Part shown: piece by piece, positions 44,803 to 57,907 of the stretch
Position numbering within the stretch: the first letter of the stretch is position 1
How the letters are laid out: each line of letters begins with the position of its first letter
Assembly: GCA_038503065.1 (NCBI GenBank)
Contig: JBCAMK010000018.1
Span: 1,488,001-1,552,000 of the forward strand
Length of the DNA: 64,000 bases
Source of the DNA: Paragyromitra xinjiangensis
Taxonomy: Eukaryota > Ascomycota > Pezizomycetes > Pezizales > Discinaceae
Reading direction: 5' to 3'
The notes under the pieces: model-generated
What the model was told of the DNA's origin: nothing
The model's database searches: none
The model's input: only the letters and a program-made list of their open reading frames with translations
Made by a program: the position numbers and the translations under genes

Positions 44803-47800
44803 CTCTGAGAGGCGGAAGGCTAAGTGATTCCGGAATACGAGATGTTAGGCATTCCCATCGCCAAGGCCGCAACGTGTATCCTATCAGAGGTCCTGATCTT
44901 CGACATACTCCGTTGTCCTGCCACTGCATGTGAACTTATCCCAGGATTTTGAGCCCTCCCCGCCATTATCTCGGGATCAACCATCAGTAAGGCCTCGCCA
45001 AGTTTCTAGATCCTTGAGGCTGAAAAGCTGAAAAAGAGGGGAAATGTCGCTGAAAAAGCAGGAATCTACACTTGGGAAGGTCATCAGACTTATGAGAAGA
45101 AACCTGTTCCTAGTGGCTTTCTGGTAACTGGGTTTTGTGGGTATCGGTTAGGTAGCAGCAAGGTAACCAACTGCAAGACAGTGATACAATAACTAGTTAT
45201 CGTAACACCACACCGAGATAGTAACATGGTGACGCTGCGATACCTAATAAGCAGTAAAATCGTACTTTTAGGCAGACGAATACTAATAACGAGGGGAGTA
45301 ATAACAACCAATCAGTATAGATCCCATGACAAGGCTTTAGAAGGATCCTTGCGAGGGATCTCAGCTCCATGACTATTAAGGCGCTCTCAGGCGATTGGAA
45401 ACTCGACCCATGTGATGACTTCCGAGTCTCAAATTCTTTCAGCTCCAGTCATCTTCACTCTGATATGAAAGTCTTAATTCTTGATAACAAGCATTTATGG
45501 AACCATGGTAACTAGCGAATAAGCACATGTGTAGATACCGAAAATCTAATTCTAACGTCCACCCGCAGACTTGGCAGATGCATAAGCATAAATAACGACC
45601 TACCCGAAGATGCAGTTGGGCCCTAACATCATTCGTCCTGCAGGCACAGGAATAAAGTTAGCTCTTATAACATGGAAAATCTTCGATCTCTTCAGGACTC
45701 TCGGATCGCAACTCCCTGTCACCTTTAAAAATAGAATACGACGGGCCGCGGGAGCGAGCCGCTGATCTACGTTCTAGAAGGCAGTGTAAAGCCGACGATC
45801 GGGCGTCTGTGCTCCTAGGCTTGAACACCTGCTAACAAAAAAGGATGCCAGTTCGTTCATACCTCAGTAGTACAAGATCAATAACCCCTGCAAGCACAGT
45901 ATAGATGATAGAAAACAAGACCCCTCCTCTGCTCAGAAAATCCTAGCATAGGCGGTGCTGGCTTGGCTAGAAATCAACGTTCCTCCACATGCAAGTTTTT
46001 ACACGCATTTGGTGTTAGGAAGTGCCGTAAGTAAATATCATAGTGGCTTAGGATGAGGAAAACCCCGCAAATAGGTTATGTAACATGCGCATATCCAATC
46101 CGAATCTCGGCTGGAAGGAGCGTGGCTGGCAACACGCATGCGCCTACAGCTTTAGAATTATTATAGAAACGTAGGCTCTAAAATCCAAGGCCTTTATTGG
46201 TCTCATGGACTCTTGGCAAAGACTCTCAAAGAGCATTGGCCATGAAACCCTGCTCACTACAGCTGTATCGGTGAATGGACAAATCCAATGCACAAACTCC
46301 CAGAGATCTATGCCTACCAGGCCACCCAATACCTAGTCTCGTATCCAGCAAGCTACTTCGCGCTGTAGGCAGGATGATACTCCTCGGAATTACTTTACCA
46401 CCCGTTTAAGCATACTGAATACGCCCACGGGGGCGCCGCCGAAAGCAAAACACGCCAGTGCCCCCCCGGAGCCCAATTTCATTCGATTCAGCTAAAATAC
46501 TTACATCAAATCTTGTTTCTCCAGATTTAGGCACGAAATCACGATCTTTAAGGTGATTAATCGATGTTCAATATAGATCAAATCGGTTGGTGCAAGCTTC
46601 ATGATAAAAGTACTATAAACACCCGCATTTCGGCTTAAAGGCTCAGAGTGATAATATTTCCGAGAAATCTGCAGGCGAACGAAGGGGATCCACATGGCGT
46701 GGAAGATGTAGGGTGCTCGAAAAGAACACATTTGCCTTGTAATTAAATGGTTTTGAGAATCGATGTATAATCGATCACCAATTAAAACCCCGATTTTTTT
46801 ACAAAAGCACAACCTAGCTTGAATCGATTACCGGAAACCTTGAAGAACCTTATCCATTAGTTATTCTTGCACCAAAGTATGTTCCGGATTCACAGGAAGA
46901 TAAGACTGAAAAGAAAAATCGTCCGACTTGAATAATTTAAGAATGAAGGAGCAAAAGGAATTCCAGTGCATAAAACCCCCACAGGGCTATTCGCTACGGG
47001 GTAAGCCACATTGTGACCAGCAGGAAATTGAAGGTCTTAGAATGCCACGCGCCGCCACGAGGCCAACTAACAATTAACAAAGTAGTGTCTCAGCTGTAAG
47101 GCTATTCGCCTCCAGGATTAGGGACTGTAGTTAGGTGTCTCTACCAATGTAAGTCATTGTTGAGGCTACATGTATTTACCTAAGACTATCAGACTCATCA
47201 CTACGGGATCCTCTGAATCAAACCCACGCTTCTACTGCCAATTACATAGTTACAAAATCCCACTAAATATATGGTGGCGTACTTACTGGTGATACAGCAC
47301 AACCTAAACTTGTGGAACTAACGGCGAGCCAATACATAGTAGGAAATGTGATTCTGGCTTATTAGCAAATATCGATCGATTTGCTCTAGGTGTCTCTTGG
47401 CAACGCATCCCACGGAACATCCCAAACCAATGAGCACCAGTTACCGATTCCGGGCTTAAGACACAAGCTACATACGAGGAATTATCGAACAATACCTTGT
47501 GACTAGTAAAGTATTCGGTGGGGTGCTGTGATAATAAAGAAAATACGCAGAGTAAGACTCCAAGATATATATAAATTAATCAAAAAAACGGTCTTAAAAA
47601 TACATCCTTCAACTTAACCCATAGCTACAATCGCATCATCTATGTTAAGTAAGCTCTCTCTAGTACTCAATCCCATATTTGTTAGTACTCGAAGAAATTT
47701 GTATTCCCAAGAACCTTCCTAGAATTGAGGTGAGGCCAATTGCCCCCTGATCTACTTTGCGGGTCTTGATAAGCCTGATATCCCCAGTTGGTTTCATTAA

Positions 47801-49049
47801 GATGTAGTTCTCACGGCAGCCCTTTTCCTAAAGTTTTAGCTGGCTTTTGTTACGTTTACTCTGCCGTTAAACTTCTTACATGTGAGATCCGATAGACAAC
47901 CTTACGTTCACCATCACCTCCTCGCCTTAATTTGTGCTTGGACCTCTGATACTATAGGCCCACCCGCGCGTCGGCTCAAATTTCTGACAGCTCTACCCGT
48001 ATCTCTGAGAGGATTTACCTCTCAGGTTTTTGACAGTCTCCTTGACACACCCTTTCATATCTTCTTCTTGGGCGAGGTCATAATGATAGATTTTAAACAC
48101 TGTCTAGAAACGTTATGGTCGGTAGTAGTAGGGACTACATGAGAGGCCGAGAAACATACAGATCGGACGCCAATCAGCATCGTGCCCGCCCTAAACGTGA
48201 TCACCCATCTGAGCCACATTTCTATACGGTTGCGCATAGAGGTCATTGCCGAAACATCTTGATATTAGTTAGTTCATATCCAAGTGGTGTGAATATTGGA
48301 TTATACATTCTCGAGCCGCACAAGCCGTCCTACAACTGCGTTTTGAGCAGAAAGTTCGTTTGCATCTTCTACTTCAGTCAGGTTTCTCTAAAACTAAGCT
48401 AGTGAAACTATTGAAATTACTATAGACTCGAAACCTACTTGACTGCCTGTGGAGAAGCGATGCAGGGGTGGGATGCGGTGGCTTGAGATGGGATGGCGTG
48501 GGATGAGGTACGAGGGGTAGGGTAGTGGAACTTAGTGGGGGCAAAAGCTAGAAGTCTCGCTGCGGCAAAAAGTGACATTACGCCAGGAGATTGATAGATG
48601 AAAATATTAGTAGCAGAATGTTTGTGAGTATTGATGGGGTTATGGAGGAGTAGAAGGTGGTTGACCATAGCTTAGGGTGACAAGAAATACTAGCTAATTA
48701 TATAAGGTTTTAGAGAGTTGCGTGTCTTTTCGAATGGGCAAACACGCGGCTCAAAGTTATGAATGGAGGATATCATTGAGGTAGTTAGACTCCCATGTGG
48801 CTACTTGTGTGCACGTGTGTATAGAATCCTAAAGGGGTCTTGAGACTGCAACAGAAACCAAGCATTTAGGCTGCCTAGATGCTTACTTTGCAATTGGTTC
48901 TTTTCTCTTAGGGGTGGCTCACTACCCTTGTCTCTAATTGATTGCCGCCGATTATTGAATAACGGCTGCTGGAATTTAGTAGAGCTCTAGAGCGTACCTA
49001 ATGATGCTTTTGGTCTAGGAAAACAAACCCCAACCCGCAGAACTAAAGG
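44803..49049. other. Long gene-free stretch
   Basis: About 4.2 kb with no exon I can support. Short open frames lack motifs. Variants of GGGATG/GATGCGGTGG are repeated at 48455-48510. Confidence 0.5.
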
Positions 49050-49166
49050 TTCCTCGCAACTACTTTCAGATGGGATCGATCCCGACACATTGTTACTCAA
49101 ACATCGTATCTCCTAGTTAGTACTACAGTGGGTGACCATGTGGGAATCCCAGGTACTGAACTCATT
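49050..49166 (+). pseudogene. Degenerate 5S rRNA copy
   Basis: The 3' half (49115-49158) reads like a normal ascomycete 5S gene: TTAGTACTACAGTGGGTGACC, then ATGTGGGAATCCCAGGTACTG, with an internal control region and a T6 terminator just after it. The 5' half keeps GATCCCG and a TACTCAA block near the A-box position, but it is otherwise diverged and does not pair with the 3' end. 5S genes are dispersed in filamentous ascomycetes and pseudogenes are common; I infer a decayed dispersed copy. Confidence 0.5.
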
Positions 49167-50279
49167 TTTTACTAAATAGTTAGAAGGATGAATGGAGGAT
49201 AGACGAACCTTGGTGGCCCCGCCCCCGCCTACTGGGAGCTAATTGGCATCAAATATTTCCCCAGTCAGAATAATTAGAATTAGTCCCATCCGCCGGAACT
49301 CGACCAGTGGCTTTGCTACAATGCATATGCTGCAACGACAGAGTTTCTACGATTCTATACTTATTAGATAGACCAACACTACTAAGCTCTTAGTCCATAT
49401 CCCTTGGTTCCAACTTCCGGGTCTTTGTCGGTTCCAAGAACTCGAACCAAAGAACGCATTCATAGGGTAACCCCGTCCAAAACCCCAAAATTCGCAGTAA
49501 CATCCGCATACGACACAGCACTCAAATAATTCTAGCGTATGTCGGGTCAGGGCTTAGATGTGTGACTAAACCCCTCTGCACCATGTAGAATTAGATCGAG
49601 AATTAAAAACGACAGAACCTGGTATATATCAACACGACAAATCGTTCCCCGCCACATCCGTGAAACATGTCAACTACCAAAAACATAACAGCCAAGGTAA
49701 AGGACCCAAGGGCTCCCCTCGCTACTCACTCGTGCTAGCTCCCCAGAAAGACACACCTGGAATGTTGTGTTTTAAAGAACATCACCTCAGCAACACGCGC
49801 ATATGCTCAGAAAAATAAGAGAATAGTTTTCAAATATCTACCAGCAACCCGAAGCTGCCTGCTCAGCGAGAAAGGTACATATTTCTAAAATCCCAAGACG
49901 TTATTTGTGTACGACGAAAGAGATTGCATGAATTGAGTCAGTGCATAGACTCCTAACCCATCCAGCATATATAGTTATTTCACCTTTACCTGGATGACAC
50001 GTGCACATCTTGCCCGATCGAGACCAGAGAGCCGTAGTATCTTGATGGTTTGAGAATTTCAAGATCACGTAGGGAATTTTGTAAATTATAAACCGAAACT
50101 CTAAGTGTATTGACATCCAACACTAGTTATAGGCTTCTACTTATTTGACACGGTACGGCACATCTTTAACTCAGATTATTCGCCCCCCCTCCCAGGATAC
50201 TATGTAATTGAGCCCTTTACTCGACTCCAGATACCCCTAAAATCGTCTACACGAACCTAAAGAGTTATACCGATAAACC
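49167..50279. other. Gene-free stretch
   Basis: Nothing gene-like was seen. Confidence 0.45.
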
Positions 50280-51000
50280 TATAAACGTGAAACAAATCCC
50301 GACACCTATCAAACCCATTCCATTCCAAAGTTTCGCCCGAGAGAACAACAGAGACCCACCCCACACGCAAAGCCATAACCCCAGCTCCAACCCGAACCTC
50401 CACCATTCAGGAGATACCGTATCTCACAGCCCAACACCTCCAAAGAAAAACATCCGTTTCAGAAAGCGTCCTCTAGAATATCTAAAAGCTGTCAATTTGG
50501 AACACAGACGAGGTTGGGTCGTGTTCTCCTTGCTAGATTTGTAAGTCAAAGGTACCCCACATCTCGACTTCACTGTCTGTACATATCACGCGCATATACA
50601 CAACCATGACCCCTCAGCCCTACAGAAATAAACACATAGGCCGGACCAGAGCCATCCAAACCCAAAACCTAGTCCACGAACAGCACAAAACATCCAAAAC
50701 AGAAAACCCAGACGTAAAAAACTCAGCTACTATTAAACTAACTTTCGTAAGAAACGACACATTAAATACACTCAAAAAAAAGCCCCCTAAAGCCCCAAAC
50801 ACTTAGTACTTACCGAGCCAACCACCCAACCAACCCCGCCATCCAAAACCAACCTCCGAAAACCCGAGTGACACTCCATGAACCCACCAACCAGATGACA
50901 CTCAAAAATAACGAAACAGCCTAAACTAAGCAACCCAAACCAGCCTTCGAGAAAAGCCAGAAAAAGTGCCAAATCAATTCCCTAGACATCAGAAACTCCA
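50280..51000. other. A/C-rich strand-asymmetric tract with a possible spliced frame
   Basis: The plus strand is poor in G and T over about 700 bp. An open frame (50212-50540) ends at a perfect GTAAGT donor (50541). Joining it to the AG at 50625 restores a frame running to a TAA at 50806, rich in Lys, Asn, Thr and Pro. It has no ATG at its 5' side, no convincing branch site and no recognised domain, so it is not called as a gene. Confidence 0.3.
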
Positions 51001-53322
51001 ATCCGGACCAACCACCTACTTCCCTAGTACAGTAATTTTAAAGTATTTCAGCCCGGCCTAGTCCAGGCCATTTCATCATTTTTCATATATAAACCCACTC
51101 AGAGATAAGAGCCACGATTAACGGAAACTCCTAGTCCAAATCTTTAACCGCGTACCAAACCCCCGCGAATTGATAGGTTGGATCACATTCTCGACGTGCG
51201 CAGTTACATTTTTAGCCTAAGGATCGACTTGAGTACCGAGGCAAAGACTTAGTTCGTATAGTTGCGATCGGCGAGGTGTAGAGTACGTGCCAGGTCTGGA
51301 CTGGCAGAGTACAGCGCAAGTGCTAAGTTAAGACTCACCGTTCCATCGTATTCATCAGAACACCTAGCGCGCAGTCTTTCCACCCCCCATTTCCTCGAGC
51401 CGAGGACGGCAGTAATGCGCTCAAAGAGCCAACGACCGAGATTAGGGTGGGTTTGTTTCGAACCGAAGCCGCCATCATATCCTGACTAATCGTTACCTTC
51501 GTGAGACCCAAACGCATGTTCTGAGCCTGTAAGATTCTTGGTATTGCAAATTGGCGTCTATCGTATGATCACGGATTTAAGGCTTCCAATTAGCTAATGA
51601 ACCTCTAGAACGGGTCCTAACAATGGGCTGACCTCTGCGTGACATTTCTCACGACTAATCTATTCAATTCAAGGATATCAACTCTGGGTTCGCTGCTCGA
51701 TCCCGCCCCCTGGCGGACTACGGTGTGCACCGGTAATTCGTTGATACCATGGTTGGATTTTTACCCATGGCTTCGCCACAGGTAAGGGGAGTGACCTATG
51801 TGCCGGGGCAAAGTCACAAATCACAAAAGTATACAGACGAAAAAAAAAAATACCTTTCGCGGGTATGTGGGTTCGCCCAGGCCTACGGCATTTAAGAAAG
51901 GTATCATGATATATCACTCGCTCCTCGCACCAAGTGGTCTGATCAACAGACGTTAGATATCATTTACCGGGGATCCATTTAGAGTCATAGCACTTACCAA
52001 GAACGGGTCGATCCCCGATGCTCTCGTCCCAAAGTCTCGAATCCGTGATCAGCTACTTGCCAAATAAGGGTATCATAGTCCGATCTGATAAGTGTGACAA
52101 GAAGATCCCCGTATGAGGGTTCTCTTTCTGGGTGTTTGCCATAGGATAAGCTTTGGGAAGTGGGTCGAGCCTCGCCTCGAGCCGCCGAACGTTGGCCCGC
52201 TATTTGACAGGCGGGCGGAGTGTCGCTTGCTAATTGTTTTTGGTCAGGATGTTCTGGATTATCTTCAACGCTGCGCATGCACGGGAAAGCCATGGTGATC
52301 GTGGAAGACTTGCACTTGGTATTCCACGCGCAATTGATTGCATTTTCAAGAATTCGCCTCCTCGGCGATTCGAAAGGGCAGAAAAGGCTACGGATATCTC
52401 CGACTTCTACGTCACGTTACCTTGACCATCATGATCAGCACGTAAAGCACCTTATCGACAACCCCCAACCCATCCTGGAACCCACAGCTCACACAATCCA
52501 AAGCTTCTGCCACCTCTCATCCCAAGATATCGCTAAAAAATTCTAATTCCATCTCACCAAACTTGCTTTTCCCGTTCTGCAGTCCAGCACGCGGCAAGCG
52601 TGGAGAAAACGTGATCTCGCATTCCGTCCGGTTCTTTGAGCCGGTTCAGAACACCCTCCGTTGCTTTTTAACGAGCGCATGCGACCGAATGTGTTCACGC
52701 TAAGCACGAAAACGTCAATGTGTGATCGGCCAACAGGGACCTGTCACAGTCTGCGAATCCGGTATTTGGGTCAGACATCGACCTCGGCCTAAGCGATGGC
52801 TTTAGCGAGAGCGAGTTTGCTGGTTTTGATTGGTTCCTGGATTTACGCATACCAGCACAATCTCCCCCACCCTCTCAAGAAACGCTTACCGGGATTTGAG
52901 ACAGTTGGTAACGTTTATTGGCTGCTGTCTCCTTGTCTTAGACATGGATTTCGGTAGGAGCTACAGAGTGTTCAGCTTCAGTCGTTAATTCATCTGCATA
53001 TATCTGAGTAGGTACCCCGCGGACACAACTAGAACAGCTATTCGGACAATGAGTTCTAGTATAATTAACAATAAATATCCAACATGACCTAAAAACCCCA
53101 AAACCCCAACACCAAACCAAGACAAAAAAAATAAGCCCCAAAAACAAGCCGTCCCCATTAAGGTTTATCCCATCCTTACGCAATACGCACCTCCCGCGAA
53201 CAGTGCTCAAAAGAACCACTCTAGCGGATTACCTCAAGCCACCCCTCCCAATCAGTCCAAACTCTGACCACGATTCTAAGACCCGCCAGGACGGTTCTTC
53301 CACCCCTCTTCCGATTTCGATC
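51001..53322. other. Gene-poor stretch
   Basis: No supportable gene. An A/C-rich patch (53085-53150) precedes the small candidate exon at 53.3 kb. Confidence 0.45.
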
Positions 53323-53502
53323 ATGCAGGCCTTTGAACTCTTCACCACTCTCCCGATTGAGAAGACCGACTCGATTCGGAGATCTGGGAGGGGGGAGAGG
53401 GGGAGAGCACGTAATTGGGTGTCTGTGGATTCGGCGAACACCGAAAGGCTAGACCAATTGCTGGCAGGGTTCTATGGAATCGATGAAAGGAGAGGTTCGT
53501 AA
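53323..53502 (+). CDS. Candidate small protein or last exon
   Basis: From an ATG this frame gives 59 residues (MQAFELFTTLPIEKTD..., ending GFYGIDERRGS). The frame stays open upstream to about 53203 with Pro/Ser-rich codons. Composition moves from C-rich to G-rich, as in the clear genes of this window, and the residues look natural (a basic middle and an amphipathic end). No upstream exon or known domain was found. It ends about 210 bp before the convergent transporter gene. Confidence 0.3.
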   Translation: MQAFELFTTLPIEKTDSIRRSGRGERGRARNWVSVDSANTERLDQLLAGFYGIDERRGS

Positions 53503-53713
53503 ATACAAGTGAAAACCAGTAATAATAACAAAAGAAAAGAAAAAAAAACAAGAAGCTCTGGCAAGCACATGAACGTTGTTTGTGCCACCCCACCCCATGT
53601 GCCACCCAACAAGGCTTTATTTCCCCCTCCCAAACCATGGTATCAAAAACGAGGCGACAAGGATATCATGCACATTAAAAAATAAAATAAAGATGCAAAG
53701 TGAAGAATCCCTC

Positions 53714-54716
53714 TCAAAAAAACCTATTCCCAGCCACGAACGCCGCGAGCCAAACAACACCTTTCCAGCCTCCCAGAAAGCCACCTGGGATTCCCGCACC
53801 AGGACAAACCCCCAGGATGCCCCAGCCTACACCGAACAAGCCAGACCCTGCAAGTAGCCGAAAATCAATCTCTTTCCGCGTGGAGAGATGCCACTCGGTA
53901 TCTAGTCGTGGCGTTGGCTTCTTCAGATACGATCTCCAGAGGAGGAAGTTCGGTAGGCCTGCAAACACTATTACTAGTCCTAGACTAGGGTCCCACCGTT
54001 GTCCCCCATCGGGGATCATCAGGAGGAAGCCTAACGGCTTTGAGGGGTTCGCCATCCCGGTTGTGATGAGGCCGAGACCGAATAGGAAGCCGGACCATGT
54101 GCAGACGAGGGTCCTGCTGAACTGGGAAGCTGGGAGGAAGCCGGTTGTGAGGGAGATGATGTAGGTTGTGGCTAGGATGGATAAGAGGGTTTGGAGTTTA
54201 GAGTCATTAGGGTAGGTAGGTGTATAACATGGTATATCGCCACAGGGTGATGGGAAGTTCCAGAATGCGATAGTCGCTGTGATGACCGCTGCTGAACAGA
54301 AGGTTGTTGCTGCGATGATCGAACGGAGGGAACCAAGGAAGACTCCACATAGGAGATGGCCAGATGTGCAGCCGTTTGAATACTTGATAAACTCAGCATG
54401 ACGGCTTGGGAGATGAAGAGAGGGGACTCACTTTTGTTCCTGTCCCAACCATTAGGCCGGCTAGTATCCATGTCCAGTTTCCGAATATCTCGACGATGTT
54501 GTCGTAATTCGGAAGTAACTCCGGGACGAGAAAGGTCACAAACGCAGCACTCAATCCGATTCCCAACATTATGGGAATGTTTCTTAGGTTTGGTGAAAAT
54601 AAAGAACTGGCAATGAGAGAAGAGGCGCCCAAGACTCGACCATTATTCAAAAGAAGGGTTGAAGTTGCCTGGCCGAGCAACAGTGCTCCAACGGTAGTTT
54701 CTATCGGTGTGAACAT
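53714..54716 (-). CDS. YeeE/YedE-family membrane protein (putative thiosulfate/sulfur transporter)
   Basis: Two exons: 54716-54432 and 54382-53714, giving 317 residues. The 49-bp intron (GTGAGT..ATCAAG) joins GTGTK to YSNGCTSGH, reconstituting the family's hallmark NGCTSGH motif with C100. A second hallmark, LGVCPGAG, carries C288 near the C-terminus. The sequence is strongly hydrophobic, with about eight helices. In bacterial YeeE (TsuA) conserved cysteines line the thiosulfate path; the two equivalents visible here are C100 and C288. The N-terminal motif reads NNGRVLGAS and has no Cys, so full mechanistic equivalence is uncertain. Fungal members are usually single proteins of 300-400 residues, so the length fits. 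The Zn2Cys6 gene lies 780 bp upstream in the same orientation. A TATATAG-like box is present upstream. Confidence 0.88.
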
Positions 54717-54786
54717 TCTAGGTTGTCGTGGGGGAATTCTTGTTTGAACGATAGTGAAGGAGTGGAGCCAGACGTGTGAGTAATGG

Positions 54787-54794
54787 CTATATAG
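54787..54794 (-). promoter_or_regulatory. Possible TATA box of the YeeE/YedE gene
   Basis: CTATATAG lies 71-78 bp before the ATG at 54716. The palindromic sequence reads equally on both strands. Confidence 0.4.
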
Positions 54795-54802
54795 ATAACC
54801 AC

Positions 54803-55495
54803 AACTAACCCACTGTGAGGATATGTTTCACCTCGAATGACGGTGTTGGGAAAACGATGGTGTGAGACAAGATCGGAAGGGAAATAAGACAAAAGACGTC
54901 AAGGCATTGGTGTTGTGTCTTAACTCTACTTATAGCAAATGAGATTCAAGGGAAATTTGGACAATAGAATTTTAGTTTTTTTTTTTTTCTCGGGGAGCTA
55001 GCGTGATATGCGTTGAGTCGACCTCGCCGACTTCATTAACATCATCTCCCAAGTCCCCGGGGTCGGGATGTGGTAGAGAAGCGCTAGTGCTGCAAGAGCT
55101 GCGGCTACAAAAACCCGTTGATACGCTGGACTCGGAAGAACCTATTATTTGTCCCGAACTGTGGACCCCGGGAGTGCAGTGGAATACTCTAAATACATAC
55201 GTGTGGAATGCTAAGGGTCTGTTCGCAAGGATTCGGCGACTCGGCGACTTATCGAGGGGCCGCAACGCGGGGTTTGAGCTTTGTTTGGAATTTTAGGTCG
55301 CCGAAACGTGGGACATGCAACTTTGATTTCTACATGTGACTTGCACTAAATTCCTCGCAGAACCGTTGTGACGCACCCAAAATAAAGTCACCAATTAATC
55401 CTTGAATTTCAAGTAGTCAATGATTTTAATTCTGCTCATGAACCCCCCCCCCCCATACATAACCCCTCCAGCGCGATTAGAAATACTTTAATCCT
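54803..55495. other. Intergenic region between regulator and transporter
   Basis: Contains a 13-14 bp T run near 54977-54990 and a 12-C run at 55443-55454. No gene was seen; the plus-strand frame at 55003-55296 has no motif. Confidence 0.5.
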
Positions 55496-57907
55496 CTACT
55501 CAAAATCCATCGTAACATACCGAAACATGTCATCCCATTCGTTCTGCGATGGCCAAAATCTCAGCTATGGTCCTCAAGCCCTACCCAGATGCACAATCAC
55601 GTAATTAAAATTCCAACAGGAGGAAAACTCACCCAGTCAATCGGCGAGTCCTCCATCACCATCATAGTAGAATCAGGCGGCAGTTCTTGGCTATTCTCCG
55701 AGGCCGTGCCGCTCGCCTCACTAAAGTCCTCTGCCTGCATGGAGACACCTCTCGCGTTCATTCTCCTTTTCATAGCCTTATCTCTCAACTTTGCCAGAGG
55801 CTTCCAAAGACATGTGTTTTCACCTGCCACCGGCTTCCCCATAGCCCATAGGTCATTTTCAAAGTAACCTTGGACGGCAGCCCAGGCACGCTCGTATAGT
55901 CCATCTTCATCGAACGTAGGTCGTTCGTTCAGTTCCCACAGTACCAGGGCTAGGGCGTGGGTTTGGCCGTGTTTCTGGAAGAACCAGTTCCATTGGTTAT
56001 AACCCTTGCTTTTGGATTCTCCGGCAAATGCATAGCCGTATTCAAGACACTCTATGGCAGTTCGGAATAACCTGATCACATCTAGAGTTAGGATATCTTC
56101 AATGGTATAAGATCATCATTCTGATCTAATATGAATCGAGGTTAGAACCCGGATGATGGGGAAATGAACTAAACGTACTTCTCTTTTACCTCATGAGACA
56201 GGAACTCGCCATCCCTGTAGTGTCTAAGTGGGTGATAGAGGGATAACAAAGCCTTCCCCATCATCAGTTTCGATACAACATACGAGACCCTTTGCAGCGG
56301 CTGTGTCGTATCAATCCCGGTCAAAAACTTTTCCTCGATCGCTCTCTTCGTTTTCTCAATCTTAGCTTCCTTCTCCTGCAGTGATATTGACTGTCCCTTC
56401 GGACACTTCGCCACCCCCGGTTCAATCCTAAACAAAAACCCAAAGCAATCCAGCACTTCAAACCTCAGCAAACAAAACGTCATCTCCGTGAACCCGGATC
56501 TAGGCACCGGGGGCGGCGCATTCGGGTCTTCGGATAGATCATCATCGTTGATATTTAACGGGGTTTTAGTATCGTAGCTTATTTTCGTGATTGAAGGATT
56601 ACACCCGTGGTCCTCTGCAGTTCTTACATCCAGAATACAGATTTCATACCAGAGCCGTCGTCGCATTTCCGTCTCGAATGGATTCATCCCGAAGATGGAA
56701 CCGTCTCTGTGGAGACCGAGGCTTTGCGCGATCCGAACTACCATCCCGACGAGTGTCCAGGATGTCCGCGTGTCTTTCCCACCACGGATACATGACTGTT
56801 TGGGTGTTTGGTTAACTCGGGTTCTTTGGAAAGCCAAGGGGGTTCTTACGTTGAAAATTACGCATGCTTGAAGTGGCATTAGTTCTTCGCTTTGGAGAAA
56901 CCTAGCATTTGCTAAAGCCTGTTCCACAGCAATCATATACTTCCCCTGCAAGGTCTTTCGATCCACGCCAAAAACGCTAAATACCGCATCGGGGGGCATG
57001 CTAGTGATGGCGGCGAAATATATCGAGAAGATCAACGCCTCGAATCCTTTATTCAGAACAAGCGCGGAGTGTGGACCCTGGCGATGGAACAGTGCTAGCT
57101 GTTTTTCGAACGTGGGTTTATGCAAGATACGTAGCAGTGGGTCCACTGCGTATACGTATCTCTGGTAGAGTTTTTGGGAAAGGTCGGGGTTGAGATGGAA
57201 CATTGATAGATCCTCGCAGGCATTGGAAGAGCGGAAGAAGAACGATAGTGGACCTGGTGATGGGTCCAGGTCTGGTTCTGGGAGTTCGTCTTCTTGGGTG
57301 TCATGTAGGAGGGAATTTAAATCCGCAGCCTGTGTAGACGGTTAGTAGGTATCTTCATCGTAAAAAAAAGTTGAAGCACAACTCAGACTGAACGCACTTC
57401 TTCAGACAGGGACGCCCAGAAATTAGGACCAATATAACGACTCTTCCCATCCCCCGACACCAGCAAGCGGCCAAGCCCAGCCTCAATGTCCTGCAGCTCT
57501 TTTGGGGATTTTGGAGACTGTGGCTTATCCGCCTCAGAACCACCAAACTGACTAGACGGCGGAGTTTTACTCTCTTCCCTTTCCTCCGAATCGAGCTGTA
57601 GTTTAGTAGCATTCGCCTTCCCTGCAGATAGCTCCTCGATGACGCTCTCCAGCCTCGCCAACCTCTGCACCAACACAGCATCGGGTTGTCTCGGCCGCGG
57701 CGGCCGACGGGCCTGCGAAGGGTATTCACACTGTATGTTACCCCTCGTGCAGGACCCGCACGATGGACGGACCTGATCACATCTGATCTTGCGGCCACGG
57801 CACGAGATACACGCTCTTATCGCGCGAACGCGGACGATACGATCCTCGCTTGCGATCACCCCGCTTCCGCTGCCGGCACGGGGAATGCCTGCTGCTGAGA
57901 GTGTCAT
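55496..57907 (-). CDS. Zn2Cys6 transcription factor with fungal-specific TF domain
   Basis: Five exons: 57907-57398, 57329-56850, 56795-56179, 56071-55633 and 55543-55496, giving 697 residues. Introns of 68, 54, 107 and 89 bp all keep phase; the last joins SPIDW to NEWDDMF. The binuclear zinc cluster is complete: C33, C36, C43, C50, C53, C60 (CX2CX6CX6CX2CX6C), with the basic stretch RGRKIRC. A short Leu-rich coiled coil (VQRLARLESVIEEL) follows for dimerisation. The middle domain shows the usual landmarks: a Pro-His helix (RILHKPTFEKQL), DTRTSWTLVGMVVRIAQSLGLHRDGS, FETEMRRRLWYEI, and D at the ILDVRTAEDHG segment. It acts in the nucleus on CGG-type sites. The ATG at 57907 is preferred over an in-frame one 74 codons upstream because that extension reads like leader sequence. 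Target genes are unknown; the adjacent sulfur transporter is a candidate. Confidence 0.93.

Noticed and set aside
51050..51075. Possible further copy of the 12658 MITE (shared GCCTAGTCCAGGCCA)
   Set aside because: The 15-mer is nearly self-complementary and similarity stops immediately outside it; there is no second arm or TA-CCGT tip.
54172..54471. 99-codon minus-strand open frame at the YeeE/YedE gene
   Set aside because: Reads through the intron in a different frame; the NGCTSGH motif is only made by the spliced version.
57355..57798. 147-codon minus-strand open frame overlapping the Zn2Cys6 gene
   Set aside because: Shifted-frame reading of the first exon. The zinc cluster and coiled coil are in the other frame.
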